Notes under the pieces: generated by a model
Told to the model about the DNA's origin: nothing
Seen by the model: the letters and a program-made list of their open reading frames with translations, nothing else
Databases searched by the model: none
Shown: in pieces, positions 28,487-36,884 of the stretch
Position numbering within the stretch: the first letter of the stretch is position 1
How the letters are laid out: each line of letters starts with the position of its first letter
Source of the DNA: an uncultured Verrucomicrobiota bacterium
GTDB taxonomy: Bacteria; Verrucomicrobiota; Verrucomicrobiia; Opitutales; Opitutaceae
Assembly: GCA_903904685.1 (NCBI GenBank)
Contig: CAIVDS010000058.1
Location: 62,001-126,000, forward strand
DNA: 64,000 bases
Direction: 5' to 3'
Program-made: the position numbers and the translations under genes

Positions 28487-29554
28487 TCAGACTTTGATCG
28501 GCGCGCCCTTGGTGTCGGAGGCGATACAGGCGTCGAGGACTTTCTGGACCTCGGCACCGCGGGCGAAGTCGGGTTGGTCCTGCTTGCCGGTGCGGATGCT
28601 CTTGATGAAACGGGCGTAGTTGTTGGGCGTGGGCTTTGCCTCGACGGTGATCCACTCGGCCTTGTCGAGTGAGGTGCCGGCACAGAGTTTGTAACTCGTG
28701 GTCGAACGCTCGGAATCGATATCTATGGAGCCTTTGGTGCCTGAGATTTTTAGGAAAAGCCGATTGGCGTGTCCGCCGGACCAACGGGTGGTATGGATGG
28801 TGCCGAGCGCGCCGTTGGCGAACTCGACGGTCATCACGGCGGAGTCGTTGGCATCGAGGACATATTCGCCGACCCGGTTGCCCGGGGCCTTGTCGAAGGT
28901 CTTTAGCTTGCAGTAAACGGTTTTGATCGGGCCGGCGGGGAAGGTAGCGAAATCGACGATATGGACACCGATATCGCCGAGGACACCACGACTGCCGTGC
29001 TTGGTGGAGAGGCGCCAAAGCCAAGCGGACTTGGTGCGCCAGTCGCCCCAAATCTTGCTGGGAAGCCATGACTGAAGGTAGTTCGCCTCGACGTGGCGAA
29101 TCTCGCCAAGCTTGCCGGAGGCGATCACGGTGGCGACGGCCTGGATGGCCGACCAGTTGCGGTAAGAAAGGTTTACCATGTTGATGACGCCGGCCTTCTT
29201 GGCGGCGGCGACCATCTTCTTCGCGTCGGCATGGTTGAGCGCGAGTGGCTTTTCGCACAGGACGTGTTTGCCCGCCTTGAGGCATTGGATCGACTGAGCT
29301 GCGTGGAAGGCGTCGGGCGTGACGATCGAGACGGCGTCGAATTCGTTCCAAGCGAGAAGCTCATCAACCGAGTTGAATATGGCGGGAACACCGTGGTCTG
29401 CTGCGAATTTTTCGAGTCGTTCACGGCTTACATCGACGGCGGCGGCGAGTTTGCAACCGGGGATTTCCTTGAAGCACTTGGCATGGCTGTTGGCCATGCC
29501 GCCTGTGCCGATGATGGCGAGGCGGATAACGGGAGTTTTTTTAGAAGAAGACAT
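28487..29554 (-). CDS. Gfo/Idh/MocA family oxidoreductase
   Basis: A 355-residue NAD(P)-dependent sugar dehydrogenase-type protein with Rossmann motif AIIGTGGMANSHAKCF, the CEKPLALN signature (~120), and the C-terminal GFO domain (GSRGVLGDIGVHIVD). The chosen ATG at 29554 (MSSSKKTPVIRLAIIG) gives a normal N-terminus; the frame extends further into the ThuA gene but is not family-like. It lies 8 bp after the ThuA gene and is likely co-transcribed. This pair is common in Verrucomicrobiota and Planctomycetota sugar loci, with the substrate unknown. Confidence 0.87.
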   Translation of the reverse strand: MSSSKKTPVIRLAIIGTGGMANSHAKCFKEIPGCKLAAAVDVSRERLEKFAADHGVPAIFNSVDELLAWNEFDAVSIVTPDAFHAAQSIQCLKAGKHVLCEKPLALNHADAKKMVAAAKKAGVINMVNLSYRNWSAIQAVATVIASGKLGEIRHVEANYLQSWLPSKIWGDWRTKSAWLWRLSTKHGSRGVLGDIGVHIVDFATFPAGPIKTVYCKLKTFDKAPGNRVGEYVLDANDSAVMTVEFANGALGTIHTTRWSGGHANRLFLKISGTKGSIDIDSERSTTSYKLCAGTSLDKAEWITVEAKPTPNNYARFIKSIRTGKQDQPDFARGAEVQKVLDACIASDTKGAPIKV

Positions 29555-29562
29555 GGATAGGA

Positions 29563-30333
29563 TTATTTGTGACCGACAGTGGGACGGGCTGCGGATTCGG
29601 AGTCGACAGGGAGTAGTTCGAGCGGCTTGGCGTTGGGGCACATGTCGGGAATGCGAACAGTCGCGCGGGCCCAACGAACGGCATTGGTGATTACCTGCTG
29701 AACCTGCTTGTGGTGGTATGTCGGATAGGTTTCGTGGCCGGGGCGGAAGTAGAAAATACGACCGTTGCCGCGTTGCCAGGTGGCGCCGCTGCGGAAGACT
29801 TCACCTCCGGTGAACCACGAAATGAAGATCAGCTGATCGGGCTCTGGGATACCGAAGGGCTCGCCATACATTTCTTCGGAGGGGATCTCGAAATACTCAC
29901 CGATGCCCTGCGTGATGGGATGCGCGGGATTGATGTTCCAGAGGCGCTCTTTATCGGTCGCCTCGCGCCATTTGAGGGAGCATGTGGTGCCGAGGAGAGA
30001 CTTGAAGATTTTGGCGTAGTGGGCGGAGTGGAGGGCGATGAGCCCCATTCCCTCGAGCACGCGGATTTTCACCTTGGCGACAACGGCGTCCTGCACATCG
30101 CCGTGGGCCATGTGGCCCCACCAGATAAGGACGTCGGTGTCGGCGAGGATGGCGTCGGTAAGGCCGTTCTCGGGTTGGTCGAGCCAGGCGGTGCGCACGG
30201 TGAAGTCGGCGTTGGAGCGGAGGAAGCCTGCGATGGTTTCGTGCATGCCCTGCGGATAGAGGGCGGTGACCTTCGGGTTCTTCTTTTCGTGGCGGAATTC
30301 GCCCCAGACGGTGACACGGATGGTTTGGCTCAT
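29563..30333 (-). CDS. ThuA-like domain protein
   Basis: A 256-residue cytoplasmic protein of the ThuA (trehalose utilisation) fold, a class I glutamine-amidotransferase-like Rossmann fold. Visible: [14 protein letters not shown] at the start, [33 protein letters not shown] and [16 protein letters not shown]. The family function is still poorly defined; in rhizobia it affects trehalose use. The Cys nucleophile of amidotransferases is not evident (Ser/His are there). It is first gene of a two-gene unit with Gfo/Idh/MocA and divergent from an AraC gene, which could regulate it. Confidence 0.85.
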   Translation of the reverse strand: MSQTIRVTVWGEFRHEKKNPKVTALYPQGMHETIAGFLRSNADFTVRTAWLDQPENGLTDAILADTDVLIWWGHMAHGDVQDAVVAKVKIRVLEGMGLIALHSAHYAKIFKSLLGTTCSLKWREATDKERLWNINPAHPITQGIGEYFEIPSEEMYGEPFGIPEPDQLIFISWFTGGEVFRSGATWQRGNGRIFYFRPGHETYPTYHHKQVQQVITNAVRWARATVRIPDMCPNAKPLELLPVDSESAARPTVGHK

Positions 30334-30481
30334 AACACTTTTACGATTTTTAGGGGAGGGACAGGGTTGGGATGCGTTTCAATCGCTTCCTAGGTAAACA
30401 CGCTTGATTGAGCGCTGCCCTGTAAATTTGAGCAATAATCGGAGATCGTATTTCTCTGCGATTTATAGCAAAAAACCGATC

Positions 30482-31360
30482 ATGGCGGTTATCCTTGAAC
30501 AACAGGCGGCGTATGAGCGCGACCTGGAGGCGGCGCTGGCACGGTTGCGTGCGGGTAAGGCGCACGTGCATGTGCCGAAGTTGGTGGCATTGCATCGGAG
30601 GAAGCAGCGGTCACATTTTCATCCGACACCGGAGTTATTTGTGCAGACGGGAGGGGCGACGGAATTCGAGTGTCCGGGGGAGGAGTTTACATTGGGCACG
30701 GGGGAGCTGGCGGTGATGCCGCGCGGGGTGCCTCATGCGGAAACGCCGATTGATCGGCGGACGCCGTACGGGGTGCTCGTATGCATGCACTCGCGGGACG
30801 GGTTTGCGTTGCATCGCGGCCGGGCGGCCCATGATCGGGGTATACAGGGCTGGGGCACGGAGCGACTAGTCAGTCCGCGAGGGCGAGAGGCGTTTCGTTA
30901 TCTCGACGATGTGGCGGAGGCAGACAAGGTGCCGGTGGAGCATCGTCCGCGATTTGTCGCCGGATTAGTGGACGCATTTTTAGTGACGATGCTTGGGGAG
31001 TTGCACCGGCCTGCGGTCGTGAGCGACGCGCTGTCGCCCTACGTGCGCGAGGCGGAAAAACTGGCCCGGACGATGTTAGCGGATCCGGAGTTGTCGGTGG
31101 AGAGGCTGGCGGCCTCGGCAGGGTGCGCGACGGACACGCTGTCGCGGCAGTTTCACCGCGAGCGCGGAGTCACGTTGACGACATGGATCGCAAAGGAGCG
31201 AGTGGCGCTCGCGAAGGATTTGCTGGCCGACGCGCGCTACAACGTGGCCGAGGTAGGCTGGGCGTGCGGGTTTAGCGCGCCGTCCTATTTTATACGTGTG
31301 TTTCGCACGCACACAGGCATGACGCCGCGGGCGTGGCGGGTGTCGGCAAGGCCGGGGTGA
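30482..31360 (+). CDS. AraC-family transcriptional regulator
   Basis: A 292-residue regulator. Residues ~40-130 look like an AraC cupin domain (HFHPTPELFVQTGG, VMPRGVPHAETP). The C-terminal double HTH runs from LSVERLAASAGCATDTLSRQ to YFIRVFRTHTGMTPRAWR. It is divergent from the ThuA-Gfo/Idh/MocA pair and probably controls it. ATG 30482 (MAVILEQQAAYE) is preferred; a TTG at 30404 would add 26 residues without family support. Confidence 0.85.
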   Translation: MAVILEQQAAYERDLEAALARLRAGKAHVHVPKLVALHRRKQRSHFHPTPELFVQTGGATEFECPGEEFTLGTGELAVMPRGVPHAETPIDRRTPYGVLVCMHSRDGFALHRGRAAHDRGIQGWGTERLVSPRGREAFRYLDDVAEADKVPVEHRPRFVAGLVDAFLVTMLGELHRPAVVSDALSPYVREAEKLARTMLADPELSVERLAASAGCATDTLSRQFHRERGVTLTTWIAKERVALAKDLLADARYNVAEVGWACGFSAPSYFIRVFRTHTGMTPRAWRVSARPG

Positions 31361-31417
31361 GGCCGCAGAAGACACAAACGGCGGACTGAGGTCGCCTCTA
31401 TCTGTCGTCGAATCTGA

Positions 31418-31933
31418 TTACAGTCCCTTTTTCTGCAGTTCGGCTTCGAGCTGGCGCATGAAGGACTGGGCGTCGGTCGGATTGGGACGGTAGCCGGGCT
31501 TGCTGATTTTGGTGAAACCAGGGCGGCCTTGGTTGTCGATGATCCACTTGCCGGTCACGCCATCGCTGAAGGTGACTTCGCCGCTGGCAATGGCACCCGG
31601 GATGAGTGTGACGCCATCGACCGACACCGTGACGCTGCCACCGCCTGCGGCGGGTGCGTCGGCAACATCGTCCTCAGGGGGCAGGTCGTCACCATCGGCG
31701 GCTGCGGGCGGAACAGGAGAGTCTTTGTCGGGCGTTTTGCTGACGTCGCTCGTATCGACCTTCTTGGGCGGATCCTTGAGTTGGAGGTTCAGGTCGTCCA
31801 CGAGGAAGCGGACGTCCATGTAGGTCATGGCTACGTTGAACTGCTCGCGAAGTTTTTTCTGGATGACGGAGAGGTTGTCGCCAGCGGCAACCCAACTGGA
31901 GACGGCGGCGGTTTGTTCTGGTGTGAGTATCAT
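31418..31933 (-). CDS. Conserved hypothetical protein with acidic/Pro-Ala linker
   Basis: A 171-residue protein of unknown function. The first ~55 residues are helical (MILTPEQTAAVSSWVAAG) and predicted to form a small DNA- or protein-binding-like bundle. A linker rich in Asp, Pro and Ala (~60-95) leads to a beta-rich end (GSVTVSVDGVTLIPGAIASG) with a C-terminal helix. No signal peptide or membrane helix. Similar proteins seem typical of Opitutales, but no function is known to me. Isolated on the minus strand between the AraC gene and a decayed region. Confidence 0.6.
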   Translation of the reverse strand: MILTPEQTAAVSSWVAAGDNLSVIQKKLREQFNVAMTYMDVRFLVDDLNLQLKDPPKKVDTSDVSKTPDKDSPVPPAAADGDDLPPEDDVADAPAAGGGSVTVSVDGVTLIPGAIASGEVTFSDGVTGKWIIDNQGRPGFTKISKPGYRPNPTDAQSFMRQLEAELQKKGL

Positions 31934-32064
31934 GGGTGGTGTTTGTGAAGGCTAAGAGCTCGGAGCCGAGAGTCTAGAGCTTTAGACGGGCGCAGGCTGG
32001 TCGGTACAGCCGTCTGGTTTGGACTGTTCGATGGATCCCCGAGGGTTCACCTTTGTGCGTGCCG

Positions 32065-32297
32065 TTACGAACATGTATAGTTGAAGCTGATGCGCCCGTC
32101 ATCCATGCGGTTGGCGGCGACTTCGTGGCTGAGCCAGGTTTCGAAGAGCATCACGTTGTCCATCTAGGTGGTGTAGAGGCGGTTTTCGTCGCAGACCCAG
32201 TGGCATTCGCCAGCGGGATCGTCGTTCAGGCGGGCGAGACCCTTGGTGGGAGCTTTTCGCAGTAGATGAACGTGGGAAACCAGGCTTTGAGCGGCAT
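32065..32297 (-). pseudogene. Remnant of a 2OG-Fe(II) oxygenase-like gene
   Basis: The N-terminus MPLKAWFPTFIYCEK opens the frame at 32297 and stops at ~32226. A second frame continues with KAPTKGLARLNDDPAGE, has a TAG, then gives VMLFETWLSHEVAANRMDD and FNYTCS before the stop at 32065. These ends match the family of putative 2OG-Fe(II) oxygenases (FPTPIY start; LILFESWLRHEVPAN and ISISFNY end). About 150 central residues, including the iron ligands, are missing, so the gene is dead: one frameshift, one stop and an internal deletion. Confidence 0.72.
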
Positions 32298-32393
32298 GGG
32301 CGGAGCGTTTAGAGCGGAGGCATCGGAGTCTACAGCGGAAATTTTTCGGGCGGACTCGCTCGACAGGTCGAGGAGGGAGGTTAGTAACATCGC

Positions 32394-32669
32394 ATGTCGT
32401 TAATCGAGGGTATCGTGGGCTTTTATGCGATGATGTCGTTCATCACACTGGGGCTCTACGCTTGGGACAAGCGGGCGGCGAAACAGCCGGGCGCGCAACG
32501 TGTGCGCGAACGTACGCTGCACTTGTGGGCGTTTGCGGGCGGGGTCGGCGGTGCGTTGTTCGGGCAGTTTTGGCTGCGGCACAAGACGCGGCATACGTCG
32601 TTTGCCATGCTGACGGCGCTGGCTTGCGCCGTCCACGCAGGATTGTGGGCGATGTTGCTTGCGGGATGA
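32394..32669 (+). CDS. DUF1294 small membrane protein
   Basis: A 91-residue protein with two or three membrane helices (IVGFYAMMSFITLGLYAW; LWAFAGGVGGALFGQFWL; FAMLTALACAVHAGLWAML) and the DUF1294 signature DKRAAKQPGAQRVRERTL and RHKTRHTSF. DUF1294 members are widespread inner-membrane proteins of unknown role, in some proteins fused to a cold-shock domain (not here). It is intact although both neighbours are decayed remnants. Confidence 0.85.
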   Translation: MSLIEGIVGFYAMMSFITLGLYAWDKRAAKQPGAQRVRERTLHLWAFAGGVGGALFGQFWLRHKTRHTSFAMLTALACAVHAGLWAMLLAG

Positions 32670-32695
32670 CGGGAGAGACGACCCCGATGGCCGCC

Positions 32696-32901
32696 TCAGT
32701 AGACGCGGGCGGCGGGACCGATCTTGTAGGCGTCGCCAAGAAGGACGCCTTTGAATCGCTATGGTCGGCGATGATCTTGATGTCGGGCATGATCTACTCG
32801 GCGTGGCGCTTGACGAGTCCGCCGCCGACGGAGCTAAGGGAGCGCGCTAGGCCACCGGCAGTGAGAAGAGCGACTTTCTTTGGACAGACAAGTGTGCTCA
32901 T
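32696..32901 (-). pseudogene. N-terminal remnant of pyrophosphate-dependent phosphofructokinase
   Basis: The frame from 32901 reads MSTLVCPKKVALLTAGGLAR and SLSSVGGGLVKRHAE, then a TAG, then IMPDIKIIADHS. After a frame change it continues GVLLGDAYKIGPAARVY and ends at a TGA at 32696. This follows the start of verrucomicrobial diphosphate-fructose-6-phosphate phosphotransferases (TAGGLAPCLSSAVGGLIERYTE, then YKGLLLGDS). The catalytic GGDD part and the rest of the ~400-residue protein are absent, so it is a truncated relic. A functional copy probably exists elsewhere in the genome. Confidence 0.78.
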
Positions 32902-33001
32902 GATTCGTAAAAAAACGAACAAATTTGCCGGTCAGTCCCATGCCATCGAATAGGGATCGTGCGCGCGGGATTGGCAAAAAAGGCACGAGTATTGAGGGGT
33001 G

Positions 33002-34513
33002 TCAGCCGCGCGACGATACTGATTTGCCGAGAGTTTTTTTAAGGATTTTGCGCAGCTTGATCGGCGGAGCCACTTTTTTGGGATCGATCGTTTCGATGTT
33101 GAGCAAAACGTAGATCACATCCGCTGCGGAATAGGTGGTGCGGTTGCCGCGCAGATAGCGCGACAGATGGGCGACATCGTTGCCGGCAGTCACGAGGGCA
33201 GGCTCGGGGTAGTTGCCCTGCATTTGGCCCAGACCGACGGTGGCGAGCAGGCCGTTGCAAAGGCATTTGCGTCCGGCGGTTTCCTCGCGAGTGCCGCCTT
33301 TGCGGATGAAATTTTCAACAGGTTCGCCAGCGCAGCGGTAGCCGACGGTGCCGTCGGATTTCGTGTAAGCTTGGCGCAGATATCCGAGGTCGCAGACGCG
33401 CGGTCGGCCAGCATAGCGCGCGGGGTTGGAGAGCGAGTCGTTTAGCTGGAAAACTTTGAAAGGGAACCCGGTGGGCGAAGCCAGAGGATCGGTGAACACA
33501 CCGGCTTTGCCGGCCACGCTGAGGGCACGGGCCTGGGATTTGATCGGGGCCGTGATGCCGGACTCCTCGCAGAAAGCAAAGGCTGTCCCGACCTGAACTC
33601 CGGTTGCACCGAGTTGCAGGGACATGGCTAGGGTTTCCTTGGTGGCATGGGCTCCGGCGATCCAGAAAGGGAGTCCGATCTCGCGGATTTTGCCTATGTC
33701 GGGAATGTCTCGCGGACCGTAGACGGGTTCGCCGACGGTATTGAGCTGCATCGGGCCGCGCGGAGGAGCGTTGTGGCCACCAGCGAGTTCACCTTCGACG
33801 ACGAAGCCGTCAACGCGTCCGGTGGATTTGCGGGCCAGCGTCAGAGCTAGGGTGGCCGAGCTGACGATGGCGAGGAAGTAGGGCCGTTTCAGGACAGGCA
33901 CGGCGCCCTTGCAGAAGGCCTTTGGATCAAACGTAACCTTGGCGGAGGCAGTGGACGCGGGATCGGCACCGGCGACATCGACGGGAAGTTCCGCAGCCTC
34001 TCCCCGTGAGAGCTGGTCCAGCACGCCGGGGATGGCCCGCGGGATGCCCGCGCCCATCAACACATAATCGACACCGGCAAGCATCGCGCCGAAGAGCGAG
34101 GGCAGGGTGGGGATTTGGATTTTTTCGAGGAGATTGATACCGACCACGCCAGAGTGGCCTTCCTTGGCCAAGAAGACTTCGACGAAATTGGCCGCGACCG
34201 TGAGTTCAATGAGCTCCGGGCTGGAATCGAGCACGGGCATGGGTGCGGACTTGAACGGCAGGCTACCGGGTTTCCCGCCAGCGACGAACCATGTCTTGAG
34301 CACGCGTTCGGCCACACCGGGGATTGGGAAGTGGCGCAAGGCCCGCTGGAGGTGGCCACCGGGATCGCCCTGTTGCAGACGACGCGCGAGGACCACTGAC
34401 ATCAAAGTGCCGGAAACTACGCCGAGCTGGCCCTGTTGAGATACAGCTTTGGCTAGTGGCCAACCGGAAACGGCGACTCCCATCCCGCCTTGAATGATGA
34501 TCGGATGTGACAT
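33002..34513 (-). CDS. Nitronate monooxygenase family protein (FMN-dependent)
   Basis: A 503-residue TIM-barrel flavoprotein of the NMO/2-nitropropane dioxygenase family, which oxidises nitronates or acts as a related FMN enzyme. Family features: PIIIQGGMGVAVSGWPLAKAV at the start, FVVEGELAGGHNAPPRG, and PFWIAGAHATKE followed by LGATGVQVGTAFAFCEESG. The protein is longer than classic NMOs (~330-380 residues), with an extra C-terminal Cys-containing region (CLCNGLLATVGL) seen in some Bacteroidota and Verrucomicrobiota members. ATG 34513 matches the family start; the frame extends 31 codons upstream without support. Confidence 0.85.
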   Translation of the reverse strand: MSHPIIIQGGMGVAVSGWPLAKAVSQQGQLGVVSGTLMSVVLARRLQQGDPGGHLQRALRHFPIPGVAERVLKTWFVAGGKPGSLPFKSAPMPVLDSSPELIELTVAANFVEVFLAKEGHSGVVGINLLEKIQIPTLPSLFGAMLAGVDYVLMGAGIPRAIPGVLDQLSRGEAAELPVDVAGADPASTASAKVTFDPKAFCKGAVPVLKRPYFLAIVSSATLALTLARKSTGRVDGFVVEGELAGGHNAPPRGPMQLNTVGEPVYGPRDIPDIGKIREIGLPFWIAGAHATKETLAMSLQLGATGVQVGTAFAFCEESGITAPIKSQARALSVAGKAGVFTDPLASPTGFPFKVFQLNDSLSNPARYAGRPRVCDLGYLRQAYTKSDGTVGYRCAGEPVENFIRKGGTREETAGRKCLCNGLLATVGLGQMQGNYPEPALVTAGNDVAHLSRYLRGNRTTYSAADVIYVLLNIETIDPKKVAPPIKLRKILKKTLGKSVSSRG

Positions 34514-34676
34514 TGATGATGACACCACAAGCAGACTTCCAAGATGAGGAAGTCGTGGTGGTAGCTGGGCAGTTAGCCCTCTGCTTCCACCTAGGGAAAG
34601 GGCCATCCTTGGTTTTACAAGCGTTGGTTGCTTTGCTGCTACTATCTATTTGAAATACTTATAGCTCGTACGAGTC

Positions 34677-35195
34677 TTATTCTGCGGCGCGTTTCAGTTG
34701 GAAGAACGCTTGCAGCATGGTCCGGCATTCGTCTTCGAGCACGCCACCGATGGTGAGTTCAAGGTGGTGGTTGACGCGAGGAAGGGCATTGAGATCCGTC
34801 GCGCCACCTAGGCAGCCCATTTTGGGGTCGGGGACGGCGTAGCAGACGCGCTTGAGGCGCGACATGAGCGTGGCACCTGCGCACATGGGACAGGGTTCCT
34901 TCGTGACATAGAGCGTGCAACCATCGAGCCGCCAGTCACCGAGCCGAGTGGCGGCTTGGGTGATCGCGAGGACTTCGGCATGCGCGGTCGGATCGTGGGA
35001 GCCTTCGACGGTGTTGTGCGCGGCGGCGATAATTTCGCCGCCGTGCTCGATCACGCAACCGATGGGCACCTCGTTTTGGCGCCAAGCGTCGATGGCTTGG
35101 TTGTAGGCGAGGCTCATGAAAAACATGTCGTCGCGGACAAGTTGCGACGGAAAGCGTTTCTCAAATGGGCAATCGGGGGTGGTGGGCGAGGTCAT
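34677..35195 (-). CDS. tadA: tRNA-specific adenosine deaminase
   Basis: A 172-residue zinc-dependent cytidine-deaminase-fold enzyme that converts A34 to inosine in tRNA-Arg(ACG). It has the zinc ligands and catalytic Glu in HAEV (His 72, Glu 74) and PCPMCAG (Cys 102, Cys 105), plus the EVPIGCVI start and MGCLGGATDLNAL. Guanine deaminase is an alternative but the TadA pattern is better. The ATG at 35195 gives the usual N-terminus; a longer frame to 35318 runs into the infA upstream region. Confidence 0.9.
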   Translation of the reverse strand: MTSPTTPDCPFEKRFPSQLVRDDMFFMSLAYNQAIDAWRQNEVPIGCVIEHGGEIIAAAHNTVEGSHDPTAHAEVLAITQAATRLGDWRLDGCTLYVTKEPCPMCAGATLMSRLKRVCYAVPDPKMGCLGGATDLNALPRVNHHLELTIGGVLEDECRTMLQAFFQLKRAAE

Positions 35196-35338
35196 GGGTG
35201 TTGGTGAAGGAGGTAAGCCGCGACCGGCGCTTCGAGGAAAACCTTGACTTACGAGGGGGGGAGATGCCTTACAAGTAGCTTTTACACGCCAACCTAAACA
35301 CATGCTCATCACCTTCACTGGCTTTGTTGCCGCTTCCC

Positions 35339-35608
35339 ATGTCTGAATCTTCCGACGGCAAATCGATCGAAGTTGAGGGCAAAGTCGTGACCGTCCTTCC
35401 CGGCACGATGTTCAAAGTGCAGCTGTCCAATGGACATGTCGTGCTCGCCCATATTTCCGGGAAGCTCCGTAAGAATTTCATTAAGATCGCCGCAGGCGAC
35501 GGCGTGAAGATGGAGATGAGTCCCTACGACCTCGAAAAGGCTCGCATCACCTACCGTATGAAAGATGTCAACGCCCCTGCGTTTGTCGCCCGTCGCCGCC
35601 GCTACTAA
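35339..35608 (+). CDS. infA: Translation initiation factor IF-1
   Basis: An 89-residue OB-fold protein that binds the 30S A site during initiation. It reads [21 protein letters not shown], then [36 protein letters not shown], and ends with RRRRY. It is longer than E. coli IF-1 (72 aa) by a short polar N-terminus (MSESSDGKS) and a small C-terminal extension. It has its own terminator 36 bp after the stop and is transcribed opposite to tadA. Confidence 0.96.
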   Translation: MSESSDGKSIEVEGKVVTVLPGTMFKVQLSNGHVVLAHISGKLRKNFIKIAAGDGVKMEMSPYDLEKARITYRMKDVNAPAFVARRRRY

Positions 35609-35644
35609 TTAGTTCCCATTCGCGAGCGCGCTTTGATTTAAATG

Positions 35645-35672
35645 GACGCCGTCGGTTTGACGGCGTCTTTTT
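35645..35672 (+). terminator. Rho-independent terminator after infA
   Basis: Perfect 9-bp stem GACGCCGTC/GACGGCGTC, loop GGTTT, followed directly by five T. It closes the infA transcript and reaches into the first possible TTG start of the xer gene, which supports a later start for that gene. Confidence 0.85.
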
Positions 35673-35679
35673 GCGTCTG

Positions 35680-36648
35680 GTGCCCGACTCTTCTTCCGAA
35701 ACCAATCCTTTTGCGTCCGCGTCCGAATTGCCCGAGAGGCTGGCCGAGGCGATCCGTGATTTTGGTAATGTGCTCACACTGGAGCGCGGTCGCTCCGACC
35801 GCACGCTGGAAGCCTACGAAAGCGATCTGCGCCAATGCGCCGCCCACCTCGCCGGCAAAGGCGTGAGAGATTGGAAAACCGCCTCCGCCGCCTCCGTGAT
35901 GGAGTGGCTGTATTCATTGAGCGGTGACGATTACACCGTGGCGAGTCTTGCGCGGAAGCTTTCGGCGTTGCGGATGTTTGCCCGCCACCTCGTGCGCGAG
36001 CGGGTTAAGCCGGATGATTTTACCGAATTGCTGCAGGGCCCCAAGCTCGTCCGCCATGTGCCTGGCACGCTTTCGACGCAGGAGATTGACGCCTTGCTCG
36101 CCGCGCCGTCGGGGGGCGATCCGCACTCGCTGCGTGACCGGGCGATTTTGGAATTGTTTTATTCGAGCGGTCTGCGCGTGTCGGAGCTGGCGGGGCTTAT
36201 GTTGCAACAGGTTGATCTGGACGGCGGGTTTCTCCGCGTGTTTGGCAAGGGCTCGAAGGAGCGCGTCGTGCCCATCGGCGGCAAGGCGGCCGATGCGCTC
36301 ACCGTTTACCTTGCGTCGGCTCGGTCTCACTTTGTGAAGCCAAAGACCGGCAGCCAGCTCTTCCTGAGCGAGCGGGGCACCGCGCTCTCCCGGCAGATGC
36401 TTTGGGTTCTCGTGAAAAAATACGCGAAGCGTGCCGGTATCACGAAGACCGTGAAACCTCACTTGCTGCGTCATTCCTTTGCCACACACCTTTTAAGCGG
36501 AGGGGCCGATCTGCGCGCCATCCAGGAAATGCTCGGGCATGCCAACATCGCCACGACCCAGATTTACACGGCGGTGGAGGGAAAGCGCCTGATCGACCAG
36601 CACGCGCGTTTCCATCCGAGAAATCAGGAGCCGGGCCCGCGTGGGTAA
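35680..36648 (+). CDS. xerD: Tyrosine recombinase XerC/XerD type
   Basis: A 322-residue site-specific recombinase of the kind that resolves chromosome dimers at dif together with a partner. It has an N-terminal core-binding SAM-like domain (~25-110) and a catalytic domain with SSGLRVSEL (Arg), HLLRHSFATHLL (HxxR), LGHANIATTQIYT (His, Tyr). A GTG at 35680 is taken as start because the TTG at 35671 lies in the infA terminator. XerC versus XerD cannot be settled from this sequence. It should be expressed from its own promoter or by read-through of the terminator. Confidence 0.87.
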   Translation: MPDSSSETNPFASASELPERLAEAIRDFGNVLTLERGRSDRTLEAYESDLRQCAAHLAGKGVRDWKTASAASVMEWLYSLSGDDYTVASLARKLSALRMFARHLVRERVKPDDFTELLQGPKLVRHVPGTLSTQEIDALLAAPSGGDPHSLRDRAILELFYSSGLRVSELAGLMLQQVDLDGGFLRVFGKGSKERVVPIGGKAADALTVYLASARSHFVKPKTGSQLFLSERGTALSRQMLWVLVKKYAKRAGITKTVKPHLLRHSFATHLLSGGADLRAIQEMLGHANIATTQIYTAVEGKRLIDQHARFHPRNQEPGPRG

Positions 36649-36884
36649 AAACCCTTGACCACAGGGCGATTCACGCCGTCATCGTTTCACTTTAACCGTT
36701 GTGAAAATTAACGTCTTCGTAACCCTCCCGCATACCGTGCCAGCGCGCACCGTGACGCATGCAGAGGCGGAGTGGACTACATGACGGACGCCATCTTCAA
36801 GATGACGCTTTTTGTGTTAAACTCCTTCATGGTCACCTGTTCATCCCGTTTGGCATATCCGGCCTGTGGCCGTTGTTTTCCATC

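Noticed and set aside
34665-34674. 10-bp palindrome CTCGTACGAG between tadA and the nitronate monooxygenase gene
   Set aside because: Too short and isolated to support an operator call.
35244-35275. TTGACT ... TACAAG as infA promoter
   Set aside because: Spacing is 20 bp and the -10 match is weak; not enough to call.
36790-36820. CATCTT/AAGATG followed by T-rich run as terminator upstream of purF
   Set aside because: The loop is too tight for the full stem and the position fits no transcript end.
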